Assembly: GCF_047345415.1 (NCBI RefSeq)
Contig: NZ_JBLFEP010000004.1
Span: 434,001 to 498,000 of the forward strand
From: Maribacter_C sp947494565
GTDB lineage: Bacteria; Bacteroidota; Bacteroidia; Flavobacteriales; Flavobacteriaceae
Length of the DNA: 64,000 bases
Direction of reading: 5' to 3'
Shown here: piece after piece, positions 8,546 through 18,192 of the stretch
Layout of the letters: each line of letters begins with the position of its first letter
Position numbering within the stretch: position 1 is the stretch's first letter
The notes under the pieces: generated by a model
Databases searched by the model: none
The model's input: only the letters and a program-made list of their open reading frames with translations
Told to the model about the DNA's origin: nothing
Program-made: the position numbers and the translations under genes

Positions 8546-9607
8546 CTATCTACCATTAGCACGTCGTTTATACTCATTTGGCGTAACCCCTTCTATGTCC
8601 TTAAATACCCTAAAGAAGGTCGACCTCGATTTAAATCCACATTCCTTCGCAAGACCGACCAAATCATAGTGGGCAAATTGTTTGTTTTTAAGAAGAGACT
8701 TAAACTCGTTGACCCTTAACCTATTGACATAATCTTTAAAGAGCCCTTTCTCCGTTATTTTAAAATAATCGATGAGTTCACGAATAGGTACCTGAAATGT
8801 GGCTGCACAGGAACCAATACTCAAATCGGTTTTCGTATAGATTTTTTCCCGCTCAAAATAACGTTCCATTAAGCTATCCAGTTTGTTCTTGTTTTTGACC
8901 GTGTTTACATGTAGAGCGACATCCCTGGGAAGAAACAGACGTTTAAAGAAGGTCAATTCGCTTAGCCCATAAACAAGAAGGAAATATGCCAAAAGGTATA
9001 GGTAACCATATATCCCAGTTGAAATCTTAGAAGCCATAAGAACAAGAACGGAAGTATTTGAAAGCTCGAATTGCGCCATTAAGTTTCGGATGATATCCCA
9101 GAGGGGTATTTGCAATAGGAAAAAATAAAGTGAGTAAAACAAAATCATCACTTTTTTATAGGCCTTCGGGAGTACTCTTTTTTGTGTTTCCTTGACTAAT
9201 TCCTGCCAGGTCAAAAAGAAATACGATAGAAAAATGACAAAAACACTGCCCGAAAACAAATGGGTCACCGCGTAATTTGTACCCGGAATCTTCTCAATCA
9301 AAAAAAAGCGAACCGTCAAAAGGGTAATATAGTATACTGCAGGTACCAGTGTAAACTTAAAGATGGTCTTAAGCTCTAATTTCTCTCGGAAAGACCTGTA
9401 GTAAAACAATACTAAAGGACCTACCAATATGGGTTTCCCCGGCCCTATCAATACGAATAAAAGAAAATGGTCTTGCCAATATCCATAAAACACCTTTTTA
9501 AAAAACCATAAACCAAGAATCAGGCATAAAAATGCAAGAATCGTATTGGCCACCTTCGATCTGTATACAAAATGAAGTATGGCCACAACGAGGAGTTGCA
9601 AACCCAA
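8546..9607 (-). CDS. Membrane-bound AraC family regulator
   Basis: 353 residues from TTG 9607. Seven or so hydrophobic helices fill residues 1-225, followed by an AraC-type DNA-binding domain (YFKITEKGLFKDYVNRLRV, then GLAKECGFKSRSTFFRVFKD and GVTPNEYKRR). This 7TM-AraC layout is common in Bacteroidota. The start is doubtful: the frame stays open upstream to 9712 (reading IQFLLG just before), with no ATG or GTG, so TTG 9607 is the best canonical choice. The regulated genes are unknown. Confidence 0.85.
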   Translation of the reverse strand: MGLQLLVVAILHFVYRSKVANTILAFLCLILGLWFFKKVFYGYWQDHFLLFVLIGPGKPILVGPLVLFYYRSFREKLELKTIFKFTLVPAVYYITLLTVRFFLIEKIPGTNYAVTHLFSGSVFVIFLSYFFLTWQELVKETQKRVLPKAYKKVMILFYSLYFFLLQIPLWDIIRNLMAQFELSNTSVLVLMASKISTGIYGYLYLLAYFLLVYGLSELTFFKRLFLPRDVALHVNTVKNKNKLDSLMERYFEREKIYTKTDLSIGSCAATFQVPIRELIDYFKITEKGLFKDYVNRLRVNEFKSLLKNKQFAHYDLVGLAKECGFKSRSTFFRVFKDIEGVTPNEYKRRANGR

Positions 9608-9850
9608 TAAGAACTGAATGCCAAGGCGTAGATTTTCGATAGCTCGACGTACTGGTTTATAGGTTAAAAGTATTAATATCTTGGTATTTAAAGGGATCGC
9701 GCAACACTTTTAGAGGTATTCCCACTCTTTTGAAGTCCCAAAATGAATTTCAGGACTTGTTGAACTGGTATGGCAACGGATTTATACCAAAATTCACCCT
9801 CCAAAATCGGTCATCCCATAAAACAGGATGGCTCTAAAATACAACGACTC

Positions 9851-10726
9851 ATGCAGCGAATTATAACACTGATCCTATTGTTGGCATCCTTACCCTCAAT
9901 TTCCAATGCACAAGAGTACCCCATTCATATCATGGAGGAGGGGCACATCATCATACAGGTACAACTGACCGATAGCATTACTGGAAATTTTGTTTTGGAT
10001 ACCGGAGCCGGGGTAACCGTCTTATCTGGAAAACTGTTCAACAAGGTATCTTCCCAAGCCAAAAAGAAGGGCTATTTTACCGGGTTTCGACATGATGGGG
10101 ATCGCTTGGATGGGGAAGTATACGAAATTCCCGCATTGGCAGTCGGGGCTATTCAGCAATTCAGACCCGTGGTTGGCGTCTATCCACCCTTGGATGCCAT
10201 GGGCATTGATGGTCTACTTTCGCTAAAATTCTTTGAAGACAAGCCTTTTTCGATTGATTTTAAAAATCGAAGTATCGCTTTTATCGACAATGAGCAATCA
10301 TTGGTCTTGGCAAAAAACAACACTGCATTACCGTTGGAACTTTATCAACATACCAATGTTATGTTGGACATTTTTATACCAATTACAATAAATGATAGCA
10401 CGGAGGTCTTGGCGGAATTCGACACTGGAAGTGGTTACGATGCGTATATAGTACATACAGGTTACCTCAACGACCTGAACCTGAATCCGACCGAAGGAAG
10501 GCCCCAGATCTATGAAACGCAATTGTCTAGGGAAAAACGAGAGGATGTTACCCACACCGTGAATTCCATTGCCATAGGCGAAGGTGAAGGAATGGTTAGA
10601 TTGACTGATGTCGCAGTTATTTTTAGGGAGGGTTTAATATACAATGCACTCGTGGGTAGTGGGTTGTTCAAAAACAAAATCATAACTATCGATATTCCAA
10701 ACAGAACATTCATTGTGCATCGTTAG
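9851..10726 (+). CDS. Secreted retropepsin-like aspartyl protease
   Basis: 291 residues from ATG 9851, the start that places a signal peptide first (LILLLASLPSISNAQ, cleavage near residue 20). The in-frame ATG at 9770 would add a polar 27-residue leader and hide it. Two aspartyl protease motifs are present: FVLDTGAG (Asp50) and EFDTGSG (Asp191), each heading a half-domain, so the chain is a two-lobed pepsin/retropepsin type. Similar proteins occur widely in Bacteroidota; substrates are unknown. It is convergent with the GNAT gene. Confidence 0.85.
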   Translation: MQRIITLILLLASLPSISNAQEYPIHIMEEGHIIIQVQLTDSITGNFVLDTGAGVTVLSGKLFNKVSSQAKKKGYFTGFRHDGDRLDGEVYEIPALAVGAIQQFRPVVGVYPPLDAMGIDGLLSLKFFEDKPFSIDFKNRSIAFIDNEQSLVLAKNNTALPLELYQHTNVMLDIFIPITINDSTEVLAEFDTGSGYDAYIVHTGYLNDLNLNPTEGRPQIYETQLSREKREDVTHTVNSIAIGEGEGMVRLTDVAVIFREGLIYNALVGSGLFKNKIITIDIPNRTFIVHR

Positions 10727-10745
10727 GTCGTCTTTTTTTCAAATA

Positions 10746-11213
10746 CTACCCTTCTTCATGAAAGTTTAAAAAAAATCTTTCCTTGGCTTTTGACTTAGCC
10801 CCGATTCGTCGATAGAATTTCATGGCCCTGGTATTAAAATCAGGAGTTTGCCACTGCATCAAATCACAGCCCAACGCTTGGCCTTCCCCTTGTATTCTTC
10901 GTAATAGTTTTTCGCCGAGGCCTAGTCCCCGAGCAAATTCCCTTATGAAAAGGCAATCCAAGTAGATGTACTCACCGGCATCCCAGGTGGCATACTGTTT
11001 CATATAGGTGGCATACCCTATGAGCTGTCCGTCATGCTCCACTACAAGACAATATACCTTGGGAGGTTCGGAAAATAAATCCTGAACTAGCCTCGTAGCC
11101 TGCCCATTAAATGTATAAGCCGCTTTCTCGTAGGTCGCATGCAAGTGGCATAACTTGATGATCCCCGGTACATCTTCGGGTCTTGCAAATCGTATGTTTC
11201 CCTGAATTTTCAT
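10746..11213 (-). CDS. GNAT family N-acetyltransferase
   Basis: 155 residues. The GNAT fold is shown by IRFARPEDVPGIIKLC at the N-terminus, strand IYLDCLFIREFARG and the acetyl-CoA loop RGLGLGEKLL (about residues 94-103), then MKFYRRIGA near the end. The substrate is not predictable. It starts four bases after the DUF5916 stop codon, so the two are probably co-transcribed without an obvious functional link. Confidence 0.85.
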   Translation of the reverse strand: MKIQGNIRFARPEDVPGIIKLCHLHATYEKAAYTFNGQATRLVQDLFSEPPKVYCLVVEHDGQLIGYATYMKQYATWDAGEYIYLDCLFIREFARGLGLGEKLLRRIQGEGQALGCDLMQWQTPDFNTRAMKFYRRIGAKSKAKERFFLNFHEEG

Positions 11214-11217
11214 CGTT

Positions 11218-13851
11218 CTATTTTAAAAATCTATACGTCAACTTGACCAAGAATATATTCGTAATATCCTTGATATTGGCTTGCAACCCTTGTGTTAGCC
11301 CTTGATCTAAGCCTCCAAAATTCGAGGCATTCTGGCTCCATACCAAATAGAGTTCCGAACCGGGTACATACTCCCAGCGTAAAACCATATTCGAACGCCA
11401 TTGTACAAAAGAAAAATCAGGGTAAGCAAAGGAATAATCTACGGTACCGTCCATATTTTCGTCAACTTGAAAACCTAGGTCCGTCATTGAAAGTCGGTCA
11501 TCTGACAATGAGGTCAAACGCCTATCAAAATCCGATGCCAATGGATCGTTCACAATACCGAATCCGTCGAATACTCCTTTAGAAATAAAAGGTTGTCCCC
11601 AATACTGTATACTTAAGGTTGGCGTTAAAATGTAGTCTATGCGTAACGGAATACTGAGGGTCTGTTGTTCGATAGCGCCTAACACATATCTTGATTCTTC
11701 ATTGAAAAAGGCCCTTGTAACGTACTGCAGGCTATCATTGGTCTTGGTATATGACGGTGCCAAGGACACTGTTACCGAATTAATGGGCTGATAGGTAATA
11801 GAACCACTGAAAGTCAAACGATCCAATACATTCTCGACTGCAAATTGATTGGACAAGGTTAGACTAAACCGTAATTTTTTACGACTGTCCGAGGTTAGTG
11901 TTCCCCCAAAAGTAAACTCCTCTGGTTGCCGAAACCTAGGGCCACCGCGCAATAAAAAATTATTAAAATTTATGGGCTTGTAATCAGCGAATAGATTGAT
12001 CCAGGTGTTATCCTTGAGGTTTAGCCAAGTATTCACATTCAATAAGAGTTCGTTGAAATTTCCCCCAAAGTCGAAGGCCGCAAATTGACTGTAATTCACA
12101 AGCCAGCTCCGCATCGATCGAAGAGGCTTCGTGGTTCGATATCCCAACCATCCATAGTACCGTAGGTCATCCGCTCTTAACTGAAAACCTATGTCGTTCA
12201 GCTCTAGTTCAGGGGAACGCCAGGTTACACCACTTTGAAAGCGCCAGTTTCCGGCTCCTTTACCTATCTGCAGATTACCCCCGGTGCCGGTCAGCGCTGT
12301 CGCGTCGGCATCTACAGTAATGTGATCCGCATCTTCCCTTTGGAATAGATGGGTGATGGACTGTTGGGTCTGGGTTATAGCATTTTGGGAACCCATGACC
12401 TTGCTAAAGATGAGATTACCTTTAAAATAATAGCTTCGGTTTTTCCAGTTATGGGTTATATCAAGACCTCCTGTGTACGCCGATTTATGAAGAAAATCGA
12501 GATTATCGGTCAAACTTCGATTGGTTGCTGTAAAAATTCCGCCGATAAAGGTGTTGTTATTATTGAAGTCTTTCTGTACTCGGGTCACCAAGTAGTTCGT
12601 AAGCGGCTCAACGGCCTCCTTTCTTTCCGTAGTACCATCGGAAATTGTAGCCGTCTCTTCAGAAGTAGCTGCCTCAAGAACTCCTATCGACCATCCATCC
12701 CTTGTCTTTCCACTGAATTTCGCCGCACCCAGAATCGTTGAAATATTGGGTTGATCACTAAACTCGTTCTCTGTTAAACTCGGAAACCCTTGCGGAGCCC
12801 TTCCGATACGTCTTGAGTAGAACAAGTTATCAAAACCAAAGGTGCGCCCGGCGTTTACAGAACTTGAAAAGGCAAAGTCGAAAATATTCTTGTTTTCAAT
12901 AAAAAAAGGTCTTCTTTCTTGAAAGAAAATTTGAAAACCATCCAAGGCGATGGCAGATGGATCGGCCTCTACCTGCCCGAAATCAGGATTTATCGAAAAA
13001 TCGAGTGTTAAGTCGTTAGTGACTCCCAATTTACCATCAAGACCGGCATTAAGTTTGGTCGTACTATTCTTGATCAAAGGATTACTACTTTCCATACCCA
13101 ATTCATTTTGTGAGATTACAGCATAAGGCTGTATTTCCAATTGACGTTGTGGCTTCAAATTTTTCAATCCATGCAACTCTCCAAAACTACTTACCCATCC
13201 TGGAGCATTCAAGGGAGACCTTTGCCAAACGGAACGCTCTTCCTTTCTGAAAAACCGTCGTGTCGATTGAATTCCCCATAGCTGTTCCTCCGCCTTCCCA
13301 AAACGTATTTGACTGAGGGGTATTCGAATTTCAGCTGTCCAGCCTTCCTCATCGATGTTGGTTTTGGCATACCATATCGGATTCCATGTATTATCCCAAC
13401 TTTGTCCATCATTGGTGATGTACTCCTCCCCCTGAACTCCTGATACGGAAATCGTAAAAGAATACGCAGTACGCAAATCACCAAGGCTGCCCACATTAAG
13501 TTCTACCCAGTCGCCATCAAAACCGTCTCGTCTAGAAAGCCGACTCACTATCTTTTCCGGTTCGTTGTCATAACATCTAAAGGCAACGAACAAGCTCTTA
13601 TCGTCATATAAAATCTTGAGTTTCGTCGGATACGAGGGTTCAGTATTTTCATCAGGACTCCATTCCACATAGTTGCCGCTCCAATCCACTAAATCCCAAC
13701 TAGGATCATCAATACGACCATCTATTTTGGGAGGAATAGCATCACCCAAATAAGAGGTCGTATAAATGCGTTTCGGAATGCTATCCTGAGCAAGTCCGCT
13801 CTCTAAAAATAGGCATGAGAATGTCAGGGCAAAAAATAGTGTTTTTTGCAT
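11218..13851 (-). CDS. DUF5916 outer-membrane protein with CBM9-like N-domain
   Basis: 877 residues with a signal peptide (LFFALTFSCLFLESGLAQ). Residues about 30-230 form a CBM9-like beta sandwich (PKIDGRIDDPSWDLVDW, DDKSLFVAFRCYDNEP, GWTAEIRIPLSQIRFG). The rest is strand-rich with a linker (QVEADPSAIALDGFQIFFQE) and ends in an aromatic terminal strand (VKLTYRFLK), as in outer-membrane barrels. DUF5916 proteins are abundant in marine Bacteroidota; their function is not established, and the CBM9-like part hints at sugar or glycan binding. Confidence 0.85.
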   Translation of the reverse strand: MQKTLFFALTFSCLFLESGLAQDSIPKRIYTTSYLGDAIPPKIDGRIDDPSWDLVDWSGNYVEWSPDENTEPSYPTKLKILYDDKSLFVAFRCYDNEPEKIVSRLSRRDGFDGDWVELNVGSLGDLRTAYSFTISVSGVQGEEYITNDGQSWDNTWNPIWYAKTNIDEEGWTAEIRIPLSQIRFGKAEEQLWGIQSTRRFFRKEERSVWQRSPLNAPGWVSSFGELHGLKNLKPQRQLEIQPYAVISQNELGMESSNPLIKNSTTKLNAGLDGKLGVTNDLTLDFSINPDFGQVEADPSAIALDGFQIFFQERRPFFIENKNIFDFAFSSSVNAGRTFGFDNLFYSRRIGRAPQGFPSLTENEFSDQPNISTILGAAKFSGKTRDGWSIGVLEAATSEETATISDGTTERKEAVEPLTNYLVTRVQKDFNNNNTFIGGIFTATNRSLTDNLDFLHKSAYTGGLDITHNWKNRSYYFKGNLIFSKVMGSQNAITQTQQSITHLFQREDADHITVDADATALTGTGGNLQIGKGAGNWRFQSGVTWRSPELELNDIGFQLRADDLRYYGWLGYRTTKPLRSMRSWLVNYSQFAAFDFGGNFNELLLNVNTWLNLKDNTWINLFADYKPINFNNFLLRGGPRFRQPEEFTFGGTLTSDSRKKLRFSLTLSNQFAVENVLDRLTFSGSITYQPINSVTVSLAPSYTKTNDSLQYVTRAFFNEESRYVLGAIEQQTLSIPLRIDYILTPTLSIQYWGQPFISKGVFDGFGIVNDPLASDFDRRLTSLSDDRLSMTDLGFQVDENMDGTVDYSFAYPDFSFVQWRSNMVLRWEYVPGSELYLVWSQNASNFGGLDQGLTQGLQANIKDITNIFLVKLTYRFLK

Positions 13852-13906
13852 AACTAATTGATTTTAATTTATTTACATTGATTTTAGTTCAATCTAACCA
13901 GGTCTT

Positions 13907-14272
13907 TTAGCCATCATTCTTAGTTCGATTTGCTCCCAGTTTTCTGTAGGCATTTTTCACATGGATGAACTCCTTACTAAATTCAAAGTAGTCGCATCCA
14001 CGTATTTGCTGTAAATCGGTTGTCGTATACTCCCATTCCCAGAATCCGAATTCACCATGGATATGAATCTGAGATACTTTCGAAGCGATGGTATTGTCCA
14101 TTGCGATCATTCGTTCAATTGCGCGTTGTACTTCGGCTTTTCCTTGAAATTTCTTCTTTTCATCAACAATAGAAGGACAATAGACACAGTCTTCAGTAAA
14201 AAAATCCATTATTTGCTCAATACTCTTTTCCGACCAGGCCTTTGCAAAATTGAGCAACCGTTCTTTCGTCAT
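13907..14272 (-). CDS. SnoaL/NTF2-like protein
   Basis: 121 residues from ATG 14272, which overlaps the upstream stop codon as ATGA. The alternative ATG at 14284 would overlap by 16 bases. The opening LNFAKAWSEKSIEQIMDFF and the following FTEDCVYCPS match the NTF2-like cone fold, with KKFQGKAEVQRAIERM and the strand HGEFGFWEWEYTTTD. Such folds serve as small hydrolases, isomerases or ligand binders. Last of a four-gene overlapping operon. Confidence 0.75.
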   Translation of the reverse strand: MTKERLLNFAKAWSEKSIEQIMDFFTEDCVYCPSIVDEKKKFQGKAEVQRAIERMIAMDNTIASKVSQIHIHGEFGFWEWEYTTTDLQQIRGCDYFEFSKEFIHVKNAYRKLGANRTKNDG

Positions 14273-14745
14273 ACTTTTTTCCATAGTGTATCTTTAGTGT
14301 ACGCCAAATAATCAGGATCATTGGCTTTAGATAAGATATGATTGATCCAAGAGGCCCGTTCGTGTGCAAAAACCTCCAATTCCCAAACGCAGAGCAATGA
14401 ATTTGTGTTATACGGTGAATCCGTAATTCGCTTGGGCGTTTCATAATTAGAGAACAGCACCTTGGTCTCGATCATTTCTCCACCGGTCCACCAGTTTAAC
14501 AGAATCCAAACCCCTTCCCTTGCTTCATGAACTATTAAGAAAGCTTGCTTATAGGTAGGAAGTTTGGCGTTTTCTATTTGACCGACCCAAACCGGTACAT
14601 GACGTTTGATATTTTGAAGAATATGATCTGAAGCAAATACTTCTTGATTTGTTATGGTATACACTTTAATATTCCATCCATTGCAATACAGGGTTTCCTT
14701 GAACATGATGGACCGCGGTTGATATTGTTCAAAAACAGCGCTCAT
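14269..14745 (-). CDS. Conserved hypothetical protein, 158 residues
   Basis: I do not recognise a named family. The sequence looks soluble, has no signal peptide and is rich in Trp (VWVGQIENAK, WILLNWWTGGEMIETKV, LLCVWELEVFAHERASW). It is joined to both neighbours by 4-bp ATGA overlaps (with DUF1272 at 14742-14745 and the NTF2-like gene at 14269-14272), so it is surely translated and probably works with them. Its HERASW segment and Trp-rich core could form a small ligand-binding fold, but that is a guess. Confidence 0.7.
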   Translation of the reverse strand: MSAVFEQYQPRSIMFKETLYCNGWNIKVYTITNQEVFASDHILQNIKRHVPVWVGQIENAKLPTYKQAFLIVHEAREGVWILLNWWTGGEMIETKVLFSNYETPKRITDSPYNTNSLLCVWELEVFAHERASWINHILSKANDPDYLAYTKDTLWKKV

Positions 14746-15029
14746 CGTATTTCAGGTTTTAGGTTTGCATACTCGTCTTTCATCTTCTGAATCACGGTAG
14801 TGTCTTTCGGTTGATACACCCGTTTTTGCGAAACTGGATACTTGACTACCATAACGCCCGGCCGAATAGGTCGAGGGTGAAAATTTCCTCCACAGCTCGG
14901 GCATACATCTTCAAACAAGGTCACACAGTCTTTGCAGTAGGTACATTCAAAAGAGCAGATCATTGCTTCAGTACTTGTATTCGGCAATGATGTACCACAT
15001 TGTTCGCAGTTGGGCCTGATCGCTAACAT
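14742..15029 (-). CDS. DUF1272 zinc-ribbon-like protein
   Basis: 95 residues from ATG 15029, which gives the family's usual N-terminus (MLAIRPNCEQCG). The ATG at 15065 would overlap DinB by 43 bases. Cysteine pairs CEQC, CSFEC, CKDC and CPSC make a compact cross-brace or zinc-ribbon core, and DUF1272 is named from this pattern. The C-terminal 45 residues are polar and not conserved in the family as far as I recall. The role is unknown, but the family is often next to DinB or small stress genes. Confidence 0.8.
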   Translation of the reverse strand: MLAIRPNCEQCGTSLPNTSTEAMICSFECTYCKDCVTLFEDVCPSCGGNFHPRPIRPGVMVVKYPVSQKRVYQPKDTTVIQKMKDEYANLKPEIR

Positions 15030-15547
15030 GACAAGTACTTTTTCATCACTATTTCCATATGCCATATATCGTGACCTGCTATAGTAAATGCAGCAGCCCT
15101 TGCGGACATCTTACTACCATCTGCTATCCCGATATGTTCAAGCTCATCATCCCCTAAACTGTTGAGTAAGATAATCGAGCTATTGCGAACAGCGGTAAAT
15201 TCGGCAAGTAGGTCATCCATCGATTTTGACTTTGCCATGGAGGGTTCCATATAAATGCTTTGGTCAAAACCTGCCAATGCCGTTTTATCATTCCTAGCGA
15301 TACGAAAAAGACGGTATTGGAAAATGCGTTCGGTATCCACCAAATGTTGAAGTACCTCCTTGCACGTCCATTTCCCAAGGTCATAAGCGTAGTCGTGTTT
15401 GTCATGTGGAATACCGTTGAAAAAAGAGACTACGGCTTCCTTGCCCAACTTAAAACTATCCCTAAGATGAATCTCATCCGGTAGCTTTTCGATATATCTC
15501 AAATAATAAGGGGCGAACTCCGATGGGCGCAAATCTTTCGTTGTCAT
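15023..15547 (-). CDS. DinB family protein
   Basis: 174 residues forming a four-helix bundle. The DinB/YfiT metal-binding histidines appear as KWTCKEVLQHLVDTER, and in the C-terminal helix TIAGHDIWHMEIVMKKYL. Some relatives act as metal-dependent thiol transferases or bacillithiol enzymes; this one's substrate is unknown. It heads an overlapping operon (DUF1272, unknown, NTF2-like) and is divergent from an Lrp/AsnC gene 115 bp away, which could regulate it. A TAATTTTG sequence at 15571-15564 matches the Bacteroidota -7 box, without a clear -33 TTG. Confidence 0.85.
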   Translation of the reverse strand: MTTKDLRPSEFAPYYLRYIEKLPDEIHLRDSFKLGKEAVVSFFNGIPHDKHDYAYDLGKWTCKEVLQHLVDTERIFQYRLFRIARNDKTALAGFDQSIYMEPSMAKSKSMDDLLAEFTAVRNSSIILLNSLGDDELEHIGIADGSKMSARAAAFTIAGHDIWHMEIVMKKYLSC

Positions 15548-15662
15548 TATATTAGTTTTAAAGCAAAATTAAAACACATATCACGTAATTTAAATTTTAA
15601 AATTAGGATAAAACAAAAAATAGCCTATTTTTATAATCTAAATATTTAAATTCATCTTATTT

Positions 15663-16106
15663 ATGAAAATTGACGAAATCAACTGGAAGATTTTGGAAAT
15701 GCTACAGAAAAATGCACGGGTAGCCCTAAAGGATTTGGCCAAGGAAGTTGGATTGGCATCACCAACCGTATCGGAACGCATACAGAAAATGGAGGATGCA
15801 GGAATCATAGAATCGTATCACACCAAAATCAACCTAGATAAACTTGGGTATTCCCTTGGGGTTTACATTACTATCAAAATACGTTTTGGACAAACACAGC
15901 GCTTTCAGGAGTTCATCCAAACTGTTCCGGAAATAAGTGAGTGTCATAAGCTTACAGGTAGGGATTGCATGCTGCTCAGGGGGTTCGTTCGCGACCCCAA
16001 ACATCTGGAAGATCTGAACATAAGACTTGCGGTCTATGGGGAACTTACCACTTCTTTGGTGCTAAGTTCAATCATGGACGGAAAAATCTACGATAAGCCC
16101 TTTTAG
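15663..16106 (+). CDS. Lrp/AsnC family transcriptional regulator
   Basis: 147 residues. The N-terminal helix-turn-helix (INWKILEMLQKNARVALKDL, then GLASPTVSERIQKMEDAGII) is followed by an AsnC/RAM ligand-binding domain (VYITIKIRFGQ, ECHKLTGRDCMLLRGFV). Family members bind amino acids or similar small effectors and form octamers. Its divergent position beside the DinB operon suggests it controls that operon. Confidence 0.92.
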   Translation: MKIDEINWKILEMLQKNARVALKDLAKEVGLASPTVSERIQKMEDAGIIESYHTKINLDKLGYSLGVYITIKIRFGQTQRFQEFIQTVPEISECHKLTGRDCMLLRGFVRDPKHLEDLNIRLAVYGELTTSLVLSSIMDGKIYDKPF

Positions 16107-16298
16107 GAAAAAAATAAGCCAATAATTCTAAGTAGCTTCGATACTTTTATTAGGAAGCATCAGTTGATTGGAGTCTAAACCCTCTTAACATGCGGCGGTG
16201 TTGGTATCTTGGTCTCTTTAGGGCATGGGTTGGTAAAACGCGTTAAGTCATACCGAACAACTGGCCCTACTTCATGATATCCCCTACTCCCTTTTTGA

Positions 16299-18119
16299 TT
16301 ACTCTGCATAAATACGGTCTATTTCCTTTTTGAATTTCTCGCGGATTACCCTGCGCTTCAACTTTAAGGTAGGCGTCAGTTCGGCATCCGAGCCATCTTC
16401 ATGAATGGGCAACCACGGGTTGGGAGTCAGCACAAACTTCTTTATCTGTTCGATATGACTGAACTCTGGATTGTAGGAATCGATAATTTTCCGGAAGCGT
16501 TTGAGCACTTTTTTATGCGTAATCATCTCCTCAAAGGTTGTCCAAGGAATGTTTTTATGGTCACAATAGCTCTGTAATGCGGTTTCGGAGGGAACGATGA
16601 GTGCTGAAACGAATTTTTGCTTGTCGCCAACCACCATGATCTGTTCGATCAGAAAATCTTCCTTCATCCTATTCTCAATGGGTGCCGGAGCCACATATTT
16701 ACCTCCTGAGGTCTTCAACAATTCTTTTTTCCGATCCGTGATCTTTAAAAACTCTCGACCGCCTTTTCCTTGTATCAATTTGCCTACATCTCCCGTACAA
16801 AACCATTTCTTACCATCGATTTCCTTGAAGACCTGCGCATTGATTTCGGGTTTTTTATAGTAACCCAGCATCACATTGGGGCCTCGGGCCAAAATCTCTC
16901 CCTCCCCTTCTTTATAATCCCCGTTCGTGCCATCAATATACAATTCGACATCCTTAATAGCATAACCGACCGTGCCCAGCATCGTCCCGTTGGGCTCCAT
17001 GGTATTTCCGGTCAAGGTCGGGGAAGTTTCCGTTAGACCGTAAGCTTCTTTAATGTTGATTCCTGCCGCACAGAAAACCCGTAAAATTTTAACAGGGCAC
17101 GGGGCTGCCCCGGTAACGATCATCCGCACATTACCCCCGAGGGCCAAACGCCATTTGCTAAAAATCAGTTTGTCCGCTATTTTCCACTGAATACGTTCGC
17201 TAAGGGAATACTTTTTATCGATTTCGTAAGTGTCCGCCAGCTCCAAGGCCCAGAAAAAGAGTTTGCGCTTGATTCCTTCCAAGGTCAATCCCTTGTTATA
17301 AATCGCCTCATAGATCTTTTCCAATAGTCTAGGCACCGTAGTAAAAAGAACTGGCTTTACTGCAGCCAAGTCCCCTTCAGGGCCACTTAAATTGTCGGTA
17401 CCGGCATAATGCGTCGATACGCCCAGATAGTAGTACGCCATAGAAACCGCACGTTCGTAAATGTGGCATAACGGTAAGAAACTCAGCGCACTTTCCCCTG
17501 CGTTTATCTTCAGTAAGTGGGAGGTCTCCACCACCACATGCATTAAATTCTTGTGTTGTAACATCACACCCTTCGGGTTACCGGTGGTGCCTGAAGTATA
17601 AATAATCGTAGCCAAGTCATCACCCTTGATCTTTGCCTTTACAGCTTCCAAGGTGTCCCTGCCCTCTTCAGTAAAAATAGACTTCCAAAAAGGCGCTTCT
17701 TCCTTTTCGTCGAAAGTATGGATATGCCCTAAGGTCTCGACGCTCTCTTTTGCCGTAGACAGTTTGTCAAAAAGGTCGCCTCCCCCACAAAAAGCGCTTT
17801 TCACTTCCGCCTCATTGAGAATATACACGTACTCGCGTACACTTATCGTTGGATAGAGGGGGATACTGATGATGCCCGTCATTTGCATGGCGAAATCCAT
17901 GATGACCCACTCGGGGCGATTTTTGTAAACGACCATGGCCACCTTATCACCAGGTTGTAAACCTAGTTTTAAAAGGCCACAGGCCGCCCGTTCCGACGCA
18001 TCGGCAACAGCTTGGGAACTGTAACTGATCCAATTGCCCTCTAAATCTTTACCGTTCAAGGATTTTTCTAAGGGTTTGTTTTCAAGTTGATGATAGAGTA
18101 AGTCGAAGAGTCTGGTCAT
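16299..18119 (-). CDS. Long-chain fatty acid-CoA ligase (AMP-forming)
   Basis: 606 residues. The AMP-binding signature YTSGTTGNPKGVML lies at about 174-187, AYGLTETSPTLTGN in the middle and the hinge and ATP motifs TGDVGKL and ITDRKKELLKTSGGKYVAP near the C-terminus. The reaction is carboxylate + ATP + CoA to acyl-CoA + AMP + PPi in the cytoplasm or at the inner membrane. It is the last gene of the acyl-CoA block and would supply activated substrate to it. Whether the substrate is a long-chain or a short functionalised acid is not readable. Confidence 0.92.
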   Translation of the reverse strand: MTRLFDLLYHQLENKPLEKSLNGKDLEGNWISYSSQAVADASERAACGLLKLGLQPGDKVAMVVYKNRPEWVIMDFAMQMTGIISIPLYPTISVREYVYILNEAEVKSAFCGGGDLFDKLSTAKESVETLGHIHTFDEKEEAPFWKSIFTEEGRDTLEAVKAKIKGDDLATIIYTSGTTGNPKGVMLQHKNLMHVVVETSHLLKINAGESALSFLPLCHIYERAVSMAYYYLGVSTHYAGTDNLSGPEGDLAAVKPVLFTTVPRLLEKIYEAIYNKGLTLEGIKRKLFFWALELADTYEIDKKYSLSERIQWKIADKLIFSKWRLALGGNVRMIVTGAAPCPVKILRVFCAAGINIKEAYGLTETSPTLTGNTMEPNGTMLGTVGYAIKDVELYIDGTNGDYKEGEGEILARGPNVMLGYYKKPEINAQVFKEIDGKKWFCTGDVGKLIQGKGGREFLKITDRKKELLKTSGGKYVAPAPIENRMKEDFLIEQIMVVGDKQKFVSALIVPSETALQSYCDHKNIPWTTFEEMITHKKVLKRFRKIIDSYNPEFSHIEQIKKFVLTPNPWLPIHEDGSDAELTPTLKLKRRVIREKFKKEIDRIYAE

Positions 18120-18192
18120 TGGTTTGGTATTTAATCGTAATAATTTACGAAAAATACCTAGGTTTCCATTCGGAAACTTGGTTCCAGTCTGT

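Noticed and set aside
8463..8669. Plus-strand frame of 68 residues
   Set aside because: It overlaps the 3' end of the membrane AraC gene and shows no domain or helix pattern.
12349..12741. Plus-strand 130-residue frame
   Set aside because: Antisense to the well-supported DUF5916 gene; no domain.
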